Assembly (NCBI GenBank): GCA_017502125.1
Contig: JAFVVN010000012.1
Span: 1-33,819 of the forward strand
Origin: Bacteroidales bacterium
Lineage (GTDB): Bacteria > Bacteroidota > Bacteroidia > Bacteroidales > UBA932
DNA length: 33,819 nt
Direction: 5' to 3'
Shown: piece by piece, positions 15,517-25,095 of the stretch
Layout of the letters: every line of letters starts with the position of its first letter
Position numbering within the stretch: the first letter of the stretch is position 1
Translations under genes and position numbers: made by a program
Notes under the pieces: generated by a model
Database searches by the model: none
Told to the model about the DNA's origin: nothing
Seen by the model: the letters and a program-made list of their open reading frames with translations, nothing else

Positions 15517-18500
15517 ATGATGAGGTCATTATATTCAATAATATTTCTATTCCTGTCTTCCCTTTTGGCAGTTTCTGCACAGGACAACTCGGTGGTGCTG
15601 AAGGGAAAGGTGCTGGATTCGGCTGACGGATACCCGCTTATAGGTGTTTCTGTGACTGTGGAAGGCAGAAGCGGGGGCACTATAACAGATGTGGACGGGC
15701 AGTATGAACTGAAGATTCCGAAACAGCAGTGCGAGGTGGTCTTCTCGTATGTCGGCTACGATGACAAGGTGATCAGATACAATCTAAAGAACGACTCGGC
15801 CTTCTCCAAGGTCGTGATGTATATGAACGTGACCCAGCTTGCAGATGTGGTGGTCACCGGAGTCTATGAGAGAAAGAAGGAGAGTTTCACCGGAGCCTCA
15901 GCCACCTTCAAGTCGGATCAGCTGAAGTCGGTGGGAACATCCAACGTCCTTCAGAGCTTGAGCACCCTGGACCCTTCATTCAAGATGATGGAAAGCACTC
16001 AGTTCGGTTCCAATCCTAACGTGATGCCGGAAATAGAGATCCGGGGAAAGACCAGCGTAGTGGGCCTGAAGGAGGAATATGGCACCGACCCGAACCAGCC
16101 TTTGTTCATCCTTGACGGATTCGAGACCTCGATCGAGACCATCATGAACCTCAATATGAACCGAGTGGCCTCTGTCACCATTCTCAAGGATGCCGCATCC
16201 ACAGCCATCTATGGTTCCAAGGCATCGAATGGAGTCGTGGTGATCGAGACAAAGGCACCTGCCCGTGGCCGTCTGCAACTGTCTTATAAAGGCGATTTCG
16301 GTCTGTCGTTGGCGGATCTGAGCGACTATAACCTCATGAATGCCAGAGAGAAACTCGAATTTGAGACCCTGGCAGGAGTATATAAGGACAATTCAGGCGA
16401 CCCTTTTGCACAGCTGCGTCTTGACGACCTGCGGAACCGGCGCCTTCTTGAGATTGAAAGGGGTGTGGACACATACTGGCTCAGCGAACCGGTGCGGGCC
16501 GGCTTCACCCACAAGCATAATATCTATGCGGAAGGAGGTGAGGACAAGATCAGGTACGGAATCGGACTCAGCCTGGGAAATACCGACGGTGTGATGAAGG
16601 GTTCCGACAGGCAGACTCTTGAAGGCAATGTCGACCTGATCTACAGGACAGGCAAGTTCCAGTTCAGTAACAAGCTGTCCATCAACTGGCTTGATGTCTC
16701 CAACCCCACTGTCTCATTTGCGGAATATGCCTATGCAAACCCGTATTACAGAAAGCGTGATGCCGATGGCGGTATAGAGAAATATCTTTACTATCCGGAG
16801 GACGGTGTGGATGACTATCCCGTGTCCAACCCTCTCTGGAATGCCCACCTGAACAACTGGGACAAGGCCTCCGGATTCGGATTCACCAATAATTTCATCT
16901 TCGAGTGGTTCATGACCGAGTCGCTCCGAATGAGGGCAAAGTTCGGTCTTACCAAGCAGGATGATGACGAACAGACCCGTCTTTCTCCGCAGCACACGCA
17001 GTTTGACGATGTGGGAGAGACGGAAAAAGGTCTCTATACCCACACTCAGATAAAGGAACTTGTCTATGAAGGTGATGTCGCTGTGACCTTCGGAAAGCTC
17101 CTTGCCGAAAAGCATATGCTGAACGCTGTCGGCGGGTTCAACTTCAGCAATAACCATCGACGCATCTATGGCTATTCGGCTACAGGTTTTACGGATGACC
17201 AGTTCGATGCCCCTTCTTTCGCAAACGGATATCCTGTGGGAGATTCTCCGGATTACAGCGAAAGCCTCAAGAGGGCTGCCAGTTTCTATATCAATGGCGG
17301 TTATGCATATGCGGAGCGTTATCTGCTGGACTTCAACTACCGACTCGACGGAGCCTCCATGTTCGGAACCGGAAACAGATTCAGAAACACATGGTCGGTG
17401 GGTACAGGATGGAATATCCATAATGAGCCCTTCCTGAAGGATTCGGACTTCTTCTCGCTCCTGAAGCTGCGCGGATCTGTCGGAAATCCCGGAAATCAGA
17501 ACTTTTCGGCCTATCAGGCCTTCTCCACATACAAGTTCAACGGCTGGATGACCAACATATTCGGAACGGGAGTCATTCTGAACGCCCTCGGCAACACGGA
17601 ACTGTCATGGCAGGAGACCACCAATTATGATGTCGGTGTGGACCTCACTTTCTGGGGTGAGCGCATCAACATCACATATGACTATTACTGGAAGCATACT
17701 GACCCGCTTCTTGCCATCATCACCACTCCGGGCTCCATGGGAGTGACCAGCGTAGCGATGAATGCCGGCAGCCAGAAGACACGGGGCTGGGAGGCTACAA
17801 TGAGGATTTCTCCGGTCTACAGACCTTCGGAAGGCATCATGTGGAACATAAGTCTCAATGCCACCAGCTCGAAATCCCAGTATGCCGATATCGGCAACTC
17901 GTTCAGTGCCTTGAATGAAAGCGGAAAGACTTCACTTGTCGGCACCACGAGATATTATGACGGGGGCAGCCCGACAGCAATCTGGGCGGTTCGCTCTGCC
18001 GGAATCGACCCGGCGACAGGAAGGGAACTGTTCATAAAGAAGGACGGCACATATTCATTCACATACGATGTCAATGATGAGGTCGTGGTGGGTGACACCC
18101 AGCCGAAGGTGGAAGGACTTCTTGGAACTTCGCTATATTTCAAGGGACTTTCGATAGGCTGCTATCTCAGATACAGATACGGCGGGCAGGTGTTCAACTC
18201 CTCGCTTTTCCAGAAGGTCGAGAATATCGGAACCCAGGAAGTATATAACAACCAGGATAAGCGTGCACTTTACGACAGATGGTCCGAGAACAACAGGGAG
18301 GCATATTTCAAGGGAATCTCCCTTGTGCAGAGAACCGAAAAATCGTCCCGTTTTGTGATGGATGACAATTCTCTGGTGGGTGAATCCTTCAACATCGGCT
18401 ACGAATTTCCGGACAGGATCGTGCGTAGGATGAGGATGGGGGCGCTGAATGTCCAGCTCAACATGACCGACATGTTCAGGGCCACGTCAGTGCGGGTGGA

Positions 18501-18561
18501 ACGCGGTATAGACTATCCGTTTGCGCGGACGGTGACCATGTCCTTAGGTATAACTTTTTAA
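15517..18561 (+). CDS. SusC/RagA-family TonB-dependent transporter
   Basis: A 1014-residue outer-membrane transporter; a TTG at 15499 is in frame, but it overlaps the promoter, so ATG 15517 (or 15520) is used. The signal peptide ends in AVSAQ (about 22). A carboxypeptidase-regulatory-like domain (about 28-105: GKVLDSADGYPLIGVSV, TDVDGQYEL, SYVGYDD) leads to the SusC signature LADVVVTGVYERKKESFTGA and a plug with IRGKTSV, PLFILDGFE and ILKDAASTAIYGSKASNGVVVIET. A barrel follows and ends in MSLGITF. It forms a lidded transporter with the SusD encoded 14 bases downstream, energised by TonB. The substrate is unknown; no degradative enzyme is encoded nearby. Confidence 0.95.
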   Translation: MMRSLYSIIFLFLSSLLAVSAQDNSVVLKGKVLDSADGYPLIGVSVTVEGRSGGTITDVDGQYELKIPKQQCEVVFSYVGYDDKVIRYNLKNDSAFSKVVMYMNVTQLADVVVTGVYERKKESFTGASATFKSDQLKSVGTSNVLQSLSTLDPSFKMMESTQFGSNPNVMPEIEIRGKTSVVGLKEEYGTDPNQPLFILDGFETSIETIMNLNMNRVASVTILKDAASTAIYGSKASNGVVVIETKAPARGRLQLSYKGDFGLSLADLSDYNLMNAREKLEFETLAGVYKDNSGDPFAQLRLDDLRNRRLLEIERGVDTYWLSEPVRAGFTHKHNIYAEGGEDKIRYGIGLSLGNTDGVMKGSDRQTLEGNVDLIYRTGKFQFSNKLSINWLDVSNPTVSFAEYAYANPYYRKRDADGGIEKYLYYPEDGVDDYPVSNPLWNAHLNNWDKASGFGFTNNFIFEWFMTESLRMRAKFGLTKQDDDEQTRLSPQHTQFDDVGETEKGLYTHTQIKELVYEGDVAVTFGKLLAEKHMLNAVGGFNFSNNHRRIYGYSATGFTDDQFDAPSFANGYPVGDSPDYSESLKRAASFYINGGYAYAERYLLDFNYRLDGASMFGTGNRFRNTWSVGTGWNIHNEPFLKDSDFFSLLKLRGSVGNPGNQNFSAYQAFSTYKFNGWMTNIFGTGVILNALGNTELSWQETTNYDVGVDLTFWGERINITYDYYWKHTDPLLAIITTPGSMGVTSVAMNAGSQKTRGWEATMRISPVYRPSEGIMWNISLNATSSKSQYADIGNSFSALNESGKTSLVGTTRYYDGGSPTAIWAVRSAGIDPATGRELFIKKDGTYSFTYDVNDEVVVGDTQPKVEGLLGTSLYFKGLSIGCYLRYRYGGQVFNSSLFQKVENIGTQEVYNNQDKRALYDRWSENNREAYFKGISLVQRTEKSSRFVMDDNSLVGESFNIGYEFPDRIVRRMRMGALNVQLNMTDMFRATSVRVERGIDYPFARTVTMSLGITF

Positions 18562-18574
18562 CGTGGGAGGAAGG

Positions 18575-20020
18575 ATGAAAAGGATATATACATATATTAT
18601 ATTGATGCTGACGGTGGTCCTGTCCTCATGTGATGCGTGGCTGGATGTCAAGCCATACGACAAGATGTCTCAGGACGAGCTTCTCTCCTCGGAGGCAGGA
18701 TATATGAAGCTTCTCAACGGAATCTATATAGAGCTCAACCGTGACATGCTTTACGGAGGGGCTATGTCCATGGAAATGATAGAGATAATGGGAGGTGCCT
18801 ATGTGATCGGAACAAACAATTCCGTCTGGGGCAACTACGCCGATCTTGCAGAATATGAATATGGTACGGATTACTGGCGTGCAAGGTTCAATGAGACATG
18901 GAACAAGGCCTATTCATTGATACTGAACTGTAATCTCCTGCTGGAGAACCTTGAGACGACGGATGTCAGGTTCACAGGGGACAATTACAAGATCATCAAG
19001 GGAGAGGCACTGGCTCTGAGGGCTATGCTTCACTTTGACATGCTTCGTCTTTTCGGACCTGTCTATTCGCGTAATCCTGAGGCGCTTTCCATCCCTTATT
19101 ATAAGGTGTATTCGGTTGTCCCGAATGAAAGGCTTTCAGCTTCCGAGGTCGCTGCCGAGATAACCCGTGACCTTCATGAAGCCCGTATCCTCCTGGCAAA
19201 CGACCCGGTCAGGACTTCCGGAACGATGGCGTCAGCTCCGTCAGATGGGGCCTCTTCATTCATGCATTACAGGAATCTGCGCCTAAACTACTATGCTGTG
19301 ACCGCCCTGCTGGCACGTTCGGGACTGTATTTCGGCGACAATGATGCGGCATATAAGTATTCAACGGAGGTGATTGAAGCTGCCCGTGAAGTGTTCCCGT
19401 TTGTTGACCGGAATCTTGTGAGCGGATCTCCGGACGACCCGGACCGCATTTTCTCTTCAGAGGTGATCTTTGCGTTGACTCACTCGCAGAGAAACACAGT
19501 CTTCAAGGGATATTTCGACCCGAGCCGTATCCCGAACTACGTGTTCAGAATGGATAACGACTTGATGAGCAATGTCATATATGGTGGAGGTGCCACCACA
19601 GGAGGAAGCCAGGACGACTATCGATATCGTGTCAACTGGGTTGCGACCGGAGCCAACAGATACTTCTACAAATATTCCGACATGGTGGATTCAGGAAGCA
19701 TCACCAACACGATGATTCCGATGATCAGGCTCGGAGAGATGTATCTCATTGCAGCGGAAAGCCGTTCTTCCGGTCTTGAAGCCGGAGTCTCCTATGTCAA
19801 TCTTCTCCGTGCTGCAAGAGGGGTTTCGAAACTCCCGACCCTCACTATGGAGACCCTTCAGTATGAATATATAAGGGAACTTTATGGAGAAGGACAGCTG
19901 TTCTTCATGTACAAGAGGATGTTCTCTCCTGTGATATTTTCAGCGACGGCAAGCAGGAATCCGCAGCCGTCGGATGCCATCTTCGTCGTGCCGCTTCCAT
20001 CCACAGAAACAGACAATTGA
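18575..20020 (+). CDS. SusD/RagB-family surface lipoprotein
   Basis: A 481-residue lipoprotein; ATG 18575 gives MKRIYTYIILMLTVVLSSC with the lipid cysteine at 19, while the GTG at 18563 is less likely. The start of the mature part (CDAWLDVKPYDKMSQDEL), the N-x-LL-ENLE segment, the GEALALRAMLHFDMLRLFG helix, the IPYYKVYS segment and the LGEMYLIAAESRS helix match the SusD fold. The family caps the SusC barrel and captures substrate at the surface. The C-terminus is somewhat shorter than in starch SusD (about 550). It lies between SusC and a DUF4843-like lipoprotein in one operon. Confidence 0.93.
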   Translation: MKRIYTYIILMLTVVLSSCDAWLDVKPYDKMSQDELLSSEAGYMKLLNGIYIELNRDMLYGGAMSMEMIEIMGGAYVIGTNNSVWGNYADLAEYEYGTDYWRARFNETWNKAYSLILNCNLLLENLETTDVRFTGDNYKIIKGEALALRAMLHFDMLRLFGPVYSRNPEALSIPYYKVYSVVPNERLSASEVAAEITRDLHEARILLANDPVRTSGTMASAPSDGASSFMHYRNLRLNYYAVTALLARSGLYFGDNDAAYKYSTEVIEAAREVFPFVDRNLVSGSPDDPDRIFSSEVIFALTHSQRNTVFKGYFDPSRIPNYVFRMDNDLMSNVIYGGGATTGGSQDDYRYRVNWVATGANRYFYKYSDMVDSGSITNTMIPMIRLGEMYLIAAESRSSGLEAGVSYVNLLRAARGVSKLPTLTMETLQYEYIRELYGEGQLFFMYKRMFSPVIFSATASRNPQPSDAIFVVPLPSTETDN

Positions 20021-20021
20021 T

Positions 20022-20774
20022 ATGAAGCAGTATATAATCGCAATCGTCGCCGGTCTGTTTGTGCTGGCTTCGTGTCAGGAACGCAATCCTGACCTGTTCA
20101 TGGATATTTCCGGAGTGTACTTCAATAACACGACCGGCGGTATGACAGTCGTCGACAGCCTTGATGTCACCTTTGTATATGAGGCTGAAGATGTTGTGGA
20201 GGTGCCCGTCAAGGTCCAGCTGCTTGGAAGGACGGCAGACGAGGAACGTCCTTTCGGAATCTCGGTTCATTCAGAAAACGCCCGGGAGGGGATTGATTAC
20301 GAACTCCCACTGCAGGCGGTACTTCCTGCCGGTGAGTCGTCTGTCGACTATATCGTCAGACTGAAGCGTACTCCTGCGTTGAAGAGCGAGAAGAAGATGC
20401 TGCATCTTCGGATAAGTGAGAATGAGCATTTCGGACTCCCTGTCACGGAGATCGTCCAGGTGAGCGACACCGTGTCTGTCCTGGACTACCGCATATATTT
20501 CTCTGACATGTTCACCAAGGCTCCGTCTGCATGGGATGCCAATCTGCTCGGGGAATTCACCCAGAGTAAATTCGAACTCATCTGCAGGGTACTCGATGTC
20601 GATCCGGGTGATTTCAACGATTCGTCGCTGATGACCCTTGCCCGACAGCTGTATATATGCACGGAGATGACTGCCTATGTTCAGGGTGAGGTGGCAAAGA
20701 AGGCAGCGGGAGAGAATTATGATGCTGAGGCCTTCGACCCTCAGACAGGAGAACCATTGAAGTTTACCAGATGA
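20022..20774 (+). CDS. DUF4843-like lipoprotein
   Basis: A 250-residue lipoprotein starting at ATG 20022, one base after the SusD stop (signal MKQYIIAIVAGLFVLASC). The mature part has GVYFNN near the start, then paired beta-rich segments (VEVPVKVQLLGR, PFGISVHSENAREGIDYEL, AGESSVDYIVRLKRT, KKMLHLRISENEHFG), a Calx-beta-like pattern as I recall for DUF4843 proteins, which usually sit directly after SusD. The second half (IYFSDMFTKAPSAWD) is helical and of unknown role. It ends in an ATGA overlap with the next gene. Probably an accessory surface lipoprotein of the SusC/D complex. Confidence 0.75.
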   Translation: MKQYIIAIVAGLFVLASCQERNPDLFMDISGVYFNNTTGGMTVVDSLDVTFVYEAEDVVEVPVKVQLLGRTADEERPFGISVHSENAREGIDYELPLQAVLPAGESSVDYIVRLKRTPALKSEKKMLHLRISENEHFGLPVTEIVQVSDTVSVLDYRIYFSDMFTKAPSAWDANLLGEFTQSKFELICRVLDVDPGDFNDSSLMTLARQLYICTEMTAYVQGEVAKKAAGENYDAEAFDPQTGEPLKFTR

Positions 20775-22330
20775 GAAAGTTAGTTCATATATTGTTGCCG
20801 GCTGTGCTCCTGATAGCTTGTGCATGCAGCCAGGATCTGGGTAATTATGAATATGTTACCCTTGATGAGCCAGTCATCTCCGGACTTCAGGACCAGGAGG
20901 TGTTCACTCAGTCCCGGCTCCAGCTTACACCTCAGATTGACGGGGGAGAGTACCCGGAAGAGAAATATGCTTTTGAATGGATGGTTCTGAACAGCAATTC
21001 GGTCGGCGAGCCCGTCATCATAGGTACCGGACGAAACCTCGATTATGAGGTCACGCTTGCTCCCGGAGCATATGTGCTTTATTTCACCATCACACAGAAA
21101 GAGACCGGGTTATATTGGAGAAGCAGTGTCAGTCTTACGGTAAGTTCCTCATTGTCAGAAGGATGGATGGTGCTATGTTCGGACGGGGGATGTGCCCGTC
21201 TGGATTTTGTGTCAGCGACGACAGGTCAGACGATGAATGATGTGCTCAAGGGGAACGGAATGCCTGAGCTGAATGGTCCGCGCAGGATACAGTGGCTTTC
21301 GGACAAGACGGATGCGGCCTCTCCTTACTATCTGCTGACTGATGACGGTGCGACAAGATTAGGCAGGGATGCCTTTGAATGGAAGCCTGAATATGACTTT
21401 GCCTATGAAGTGGCTGTTTCAGACAGGCTCATCCCGAGCAGCATCACCTCTGCAGGATTCGGAAAGGTGATCGTCAGCGGCGAAGATGCCCACTACTGCG
21501 AAGTCATGGGAATCGACGGCCTGTACGGCAGTGCCATAAACAAGGATTTCTCTGTGGCTCCGTTTGTAGGTGCGAATGTTCTTGCAACCCAGGTCTATGC
21601 AGCAGTCTACCTCCTGTACGACACTGACAACCTGAGATTCATGACATACTGTTCTCTTCTGGCCACCAACGACCTTGGAAATCTCAATCCGGTTTCGACT
21701 ATGGAGGAGATGGGACAGATTGCCGAAGGCATGGCTCCCGGCTCCGGTGTTGTCGGGAATGCATTCAAGGAATGGCCTGAAGGCAAGGAACTTGTGTATA
21801 TGGAAAACACACGCTACGATCCGGGTAATGCGAAGATGGGCATGACCTATGCTCTGCTCAAGGATGGTCGTTCCTGCTCTCTGTACGGCATCCAGCTGGG
21901 TGATATCCTCAGATATGCCGACTGCACATATGTTCTGGGCAAGGGCTATTATGGCGACCTTTCGCAGTGTCGTGACATCCTCCATCCGGCGGCGTTATAT
22001 GCCTTCAGCTCTTTGAAAGGATGCATGTATTATGCGCTGGACGGAACCGTGTACAGGGTGGACCTTTCGGAGAATCCTGCCAGGGAAGAGCCGATGTTCT
22101 CTCTTGAAGGAGAAAGGATTACATGCATGAAGTTCAACCTCTATTGCAGGAGCGAGAACATGCAGAAGAGCTATGATCTGGTGATAGGAAGTGTCAGCGG
22201 CAGCGGGGAAGGAAAGCTGAGAATCTATGAGGGACGCGAGTCTGGAGGAGATTTCAAGAATGTGGAGCCTCAGGTCTACGAGGGCTTTGCCGAGATTGTG
22301 GATGTTGAATATAAGGAAAGGATATATTAA
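20771..22330 (+). CDS. PKD-like family lipoprotein
   Basis: A 519-residue lipoprotein overlapping the previous gene by four bases; the lipobox region is LLIACAC. The N-terminal 130 residues carry a PKD-like beta sandwich (GNYEYVTLDEPVISGL, YAFEWMVLNS, YEVTLAPGAYVLYFTITQKETGLYWRSSVSLTVSS), followed by a larger region that starts SEGWMVLCSDGGCARLDFVS and looks like beta-propeller repeats. This arrangement is common next to SusD and DUF4843 proteins in gene clusters of Bacteroidota. No catalytic motif is recognised. It may be a surface glycan- or peptide-binding component. The next gene starts 12 bases after its stop. Confidence 0.72.
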   Translation: MRKLVHILLPAVLLIACACSQDLGNYEYVTLDEPVISGLQDQEVFTQSRLQLTPQIDGGEYPEEKYAFEWMVLNSNSVGEPVIIGTGRNLDYEVTLAPGAYVLYFTITQKETGLYWRSSVSLTVSSSLSEGWMVLCSDGGCARLDFVSATTGQTMNDVLKGNGMPELNGPRRIQWLSDKTDAASPYYLLTDDGATRLGRDAFEWKPEYDFAYEVAVSDRLIPSSITSAGFGKVIVSGEDAHYCEVMGIDGLYGSAINKDFSVAPFVGANVLATQVYAAVYLLYDTDNLRFMTYCSLLATNDLGNLNPVSTMEEMGQIAEGMAPGSGVVGNAFKEWPEGKELVYMENTRYDPGNAKMGMTYALLKDGRSCSLYGIQLGDILRYADCTYVLGKGYYGDLSQCRDILHPAALYAFSSLKGCMYYALDGTVYRVDLSENPAREEPMFSLEGERITCMKFNLYCRSENMQKSYDLVIGSVSGSGEGKLRIYEGRESGGDFKNVEPQVYEGFAEIVDVEYKERIY

Positions 22331-22342
22331 AATTCAAACGAT

Positions 22343-23710
22343 ATGAAGAGACTGTATTTTCTTGTTTTTTCTTTGGTCATGGCAGTCGGATGTGCCGAAT
22401 CGGACAAAGCGGCTTCCGGTCCTGTGGAATTGAATGTTTCGGTGGAGTCCCCTGTGATGGAATCCGCTGTGGTGGTGTGCCATAATGACATCCATGAGAT
22501 TGCTTTGGGCCAGGATGGCAGAGGCACGCTTGAACTGGACGGCATTGATGCGGCATACCTTACGCTGTATCATGGTCGCGAAGCCCTCAGGCTCTATGTC
22601 GAAGGTGGCGACAAGGTGTCTTTGGCCTTTGATGGAGCGGATGTGCTTGGCTCATACAAGCTTGAAGGTGGAAAGCCTGCTGCAACGAAATATCTCAACA
22701 GCGTGAAGCTGCTTCCTCTTCCTGATGAGGACTATGCTTTGCCGTTCGAAGAATACAAGTCACGTCTTGCCGCAAAGGAGAGTGATGCGCTCAGGCTCCT
22801 CAAGGCCGGTGATTTCTCTGCAGAGGGCAGGTTCCGGACCATGGAGGAGGCCAGGATCAAGTATTCTTATGGTGCGGCCCTTATGATGTATCCTGTCGGT
22901 CATATGATCATGACAGGTGACGCCTCATATGCTCCGGATCAGGCGTATTATGATTATATTTCTTCGTATGTGGTTGAGGATGAGTCTCTTGCGAATGTCG
23001 ATGAGTATCTGGAGTTTGTTGCTGAAGCCATGCACCTGCTGGATGCGGCCAATAGGGAGGTGACGGAAATCTATCCGAAGACCGTTGCCCAGATGAAGTA
23101 TGCGGCAGATTATTTCACGAATGCTGATGTCAGGGAGAACTTGATACATCATATTGCTACTGTCTATGTCGATAATTTCGGAGTGAAGGACATTGACGAA
23201 CTTCAGAATCTCTATTTTACCTATGTCAAGGATCCTGCACACCAGGCTGCCTACCAGGCGAAATGCGAAAGATGGGATCTGTCCCGCCCGGGACGCATCT
23301 CTCCTAATTTCAGGGCTGTGGATGTGGACGGAAAGGAATGGACACTGGTGGATTTCAGGGGAAAATATGTTTACATCGACATGTGGGCGACATGGTGTGG
23401 TCCGTGCAAACAGGAAATGCCTTATCTCAAAAAGCTTGAGGAGCAGTTCGCAGATGCACAGATAGTGTTTGTGGGCCTGTCTGTGGACCGTGACAGATCA
23501 AAATGGGAAGCGATGGCAAAAAGCGGAAAGCTCACAGGAGTCCAGCTCTATCTTGGCACTCAGAGCTCATTCCAGGAGGCATACAGGGTGGAGTCCATTC
23601 CTCGATTCATCCTTATAGACAGGAACGGCGTGATCATCGACAATGATATGTCGCGCCCATCTGAACCTCGGACTGCAGAAACACTCAATGCACTTGAAGG
23701 TATCAGGTAA
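22343..23710 (+). CDS. TlpA-type thioredoxin-fold lipoprotein
   Basis: A 455-residue lipoprotein (signal MKRLYFLVFSLVMAVGC). The N-terminal part is beta-rich and recalls DUF4369-type domains of Bacteroidota TlpA proteins; a helical middle follows. The C-terminal 140 residues are a TlpA/AhpC-like domain: FRAVDVDGKEWTLVDFRGKYVYIDMWATWCGPCK, with active cysteines C352 and C355, then FVGLSVDRD and the cis-proline region VESIPRF. The active-site lysine and proline are intact, so it should be a disulfide reductase acting outside the cytoplasm. In SusC/D operons without glycosidases such a protein suggests a substrate or partner with disulfides, but that is inference. Its stop overlaps the next ATG by one base. 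Confidence 0.88.
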   Translation: MKRLYFLVFSLVMAVGCAESDKAASGPVELNVSVESPVMESAVVVCHNDIHEIALGQDGRGTLELDGIDAAYLTLYHGREALRLYVEGGDKVSLAFDGADVLGSYKLEGGKPAATKYLNSVKLLPLPDEDYALPFEEYKSRLAAKESDALRLLKAGDFSAEGRFRTMEEARIKYSYGAALMMYPVGHMIMTGDASYAPDQAYYDYISSYVVEDESLANVDEYLEFVAEAMHLLDAANREVTEIYPKTVAQMKYAADYFTNADVRENLIHHIATVYVDNFGVKDIDELQNLYFTYVKDPAHQAAYQAKCERWDLSRPGRISPNFRAVDVDGKEWTLVDFRGKYVYIDMWATWCGPCKQEMPYLKKLEEQFADAQIVFVGLSVDRDRSKWEAMAKSGKLTGVQLYLGTQSSFQEAYRVESIPRFILIDRNGVIIDNDMSRPSEPRTAETLNALEGIR

Positions 23711-25017
23711 TGAAAAGACTCTTGATCATATTTGCTGTCTTGCTGGCTGCCTTGTCATGCAGTGACATCGGAGATGTGCAGGGAGGAGGAGCTAATCCTC
23801 TGGATGACTGCGTCTTGCCATCTGTTGTCAAGGCCGGAGAAGAGGCGCTGGTGCAGTGGAACGGGTTCACCGGGCAGGCGAGGATATGGATGGTTTCTGA
23901 GGATGGAAAGGAGCATGAGGTCACGATAGAGGTGCTCACGGATTCCGGTATCATGTTCGTGGTGCCTGCTGACCTGCCTGCGGGAACATATGTCATCATG
24001 ATGGAACAGGATGGCCGGAAGGAACTGGGGACTGTCGAGGTGCTGGCTGCCGACATGCCTGTCACCGGGTTGAAACTCCCCTCGGGTGCCGTCACAGGTG
24101 AGGAACTTGTAATCGAAGGAATAGGATTTGAAGACGGATGTTCTGTGATGCTGGTCGATGCTGACGGAAATGAGTACCCGGTCGCTGCGTCGATTACTGT
24201 TTCCGGCATATCCGCTGTGCTTCCAGATGAACTCGCCAAGGGAAGCTATGCGCTGTATCTGGTTCAGGATGGCGTCCTGTGGCTTCTCTCGGATTCGTTC
24301 ACCGTGCACAGGGGGACTCTGATGAAGTCTTTGGCGCGTATTGACCTTTACACTCCATATCTGAACTCATCGGAACTTAAGCTTTCGTGGGAAATCAGTC
24401 ACGAGGACCCTGTGACCCTGACCCTGTCGCAGTTCCTGGTCGAGGGCGAGGAACAGACGCTTCAGGCTTATGACCTGTATGTCTGCGATGCAGACGGGGT
24501 CTTCAAGCTGGAGCATGACGGCTTCGAGTCTTCAAACGATATAGAAATGTCGTACACCCGTGATGCAGAGGGAATTGTGACGCTGTCAGATGTCCTGATA
24601 TATGGCAAAAGCAAGACAACAGCGTTTGCATGGACATATGATGCAGACGGCAACCTGACGGAGATCGCCTCTTCTGCCGGTTCATTCCGTTCCTTGGGCT
24701 ACGAAGCGGGAAATCTGACGACATTCAGGAATGTAGGCTTCATATACAATGACCCTCAGCTGGTCAATAACCCTTCCGCACCTGATGTGGTCTGGGCATA
24801 TATGACCATGATGGAACCTAACGATCCGTTTGTCTATTTCCCATACCTTCTCGGATGGTACCGCAAAGCATCTGTCAATCTCCCCGACGTGCTCAGACTC
24901 CCTTCTCCTATGGGTTCCGGAACTGAAGATCACCCGTTGGCATACACTTTTGATGAGGATGGCTATGTCGTGAAGATGGAGTGGGGAACTTCATCGATAG
25001 AGTTTATTTTCTTGTAA
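23710..25017 (+). CDS. IPT/TIG-like lipoprotein, last gene of the SusC/D operon
   Basis: A 435-residue lipoprotein (MKRLLIIFAVLLAALSC; CSDIGD follows). Two immunoglobulin-like IPT/TIG repeats are visible, about 25-110 (VKAGEEALVQWNGF, VPADLPAGTYVIMM) and 112-200 (VTGEELVIEGIGFEDGCSVMLVD, LPDELAKGSYALYLVQDG). The C-terminal half has hairpin repeats of the YD-like form (AWTYDADGNLTEI, YTFDEDGYVVKMEW), as in DUF4595-type proteins. Function unknown; a surface-binding or structural role is likely. It overlaps the TlpA-type gene by one base. No hairpin terminator follows it, so transcription may continue into the next lipoprotein. Confidence 0.7.
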   Translation: MKRLLIIFAVLLAALSCSDIGDVQGGGANPLDDCVLPSVVKAGEEALVQWNGFTGQARIWMVSEDGKEHEVTIEVLTDSGIMFVVPADLPAGTYVIMMEQDGRKELGTVEVLAADMPVTGLKLPSGAVTGEELVIEGIGFEDGCSVMLVDADGNEYPVAASITVSGISAVLPDELAKGSYALYLVQDGVLWLLSDSFTVHRGTLMKSLARIDLYTPYLNSSELKLSWEISHEDPVTLTLSQFLVEGEEQTLQAYDLYVCDADGVFKLEHDGFESSNDIEMSYTRDAEGIVTLSDVLIYGKSKTTAFAWTYDADGNLTEIASSAGSFRSLGYEAGNLTTFRNVGFIYNDPQLVNNPSAPDVVWAYMTMMEPNDPFVYFPYLLGWYRKASVNLPDVLRLPSPMGSGTEDHPLAYTFDEDGYVVKMEWGTSSIEFIFL

Positions 25018-25019
25018 AG

Positions 25020-25051
25020 ATTGTTCGGATTGATTAAAAAATGTATATTTG
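25020..25051 (+). promoter_or_regulatory. promoter of the first mosaic lipoprotein
   Basis: ATTG (25020-25023), 20 bases, TATATTTG (25044-25051). The leader to ATG 25096 would be about 40 bases. Confidence 0.7.
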
Positions 25052-25095
25052 TAGTTCCGCGAAATAATAAAATTCAACCATAAATTATAACTATC

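Noticed and set aside
18563-18574. GTG start of SusD at 18563
   Set aside because: It adds four residues before a normal lipoprotein signal sequence that begins at ATG 18575.
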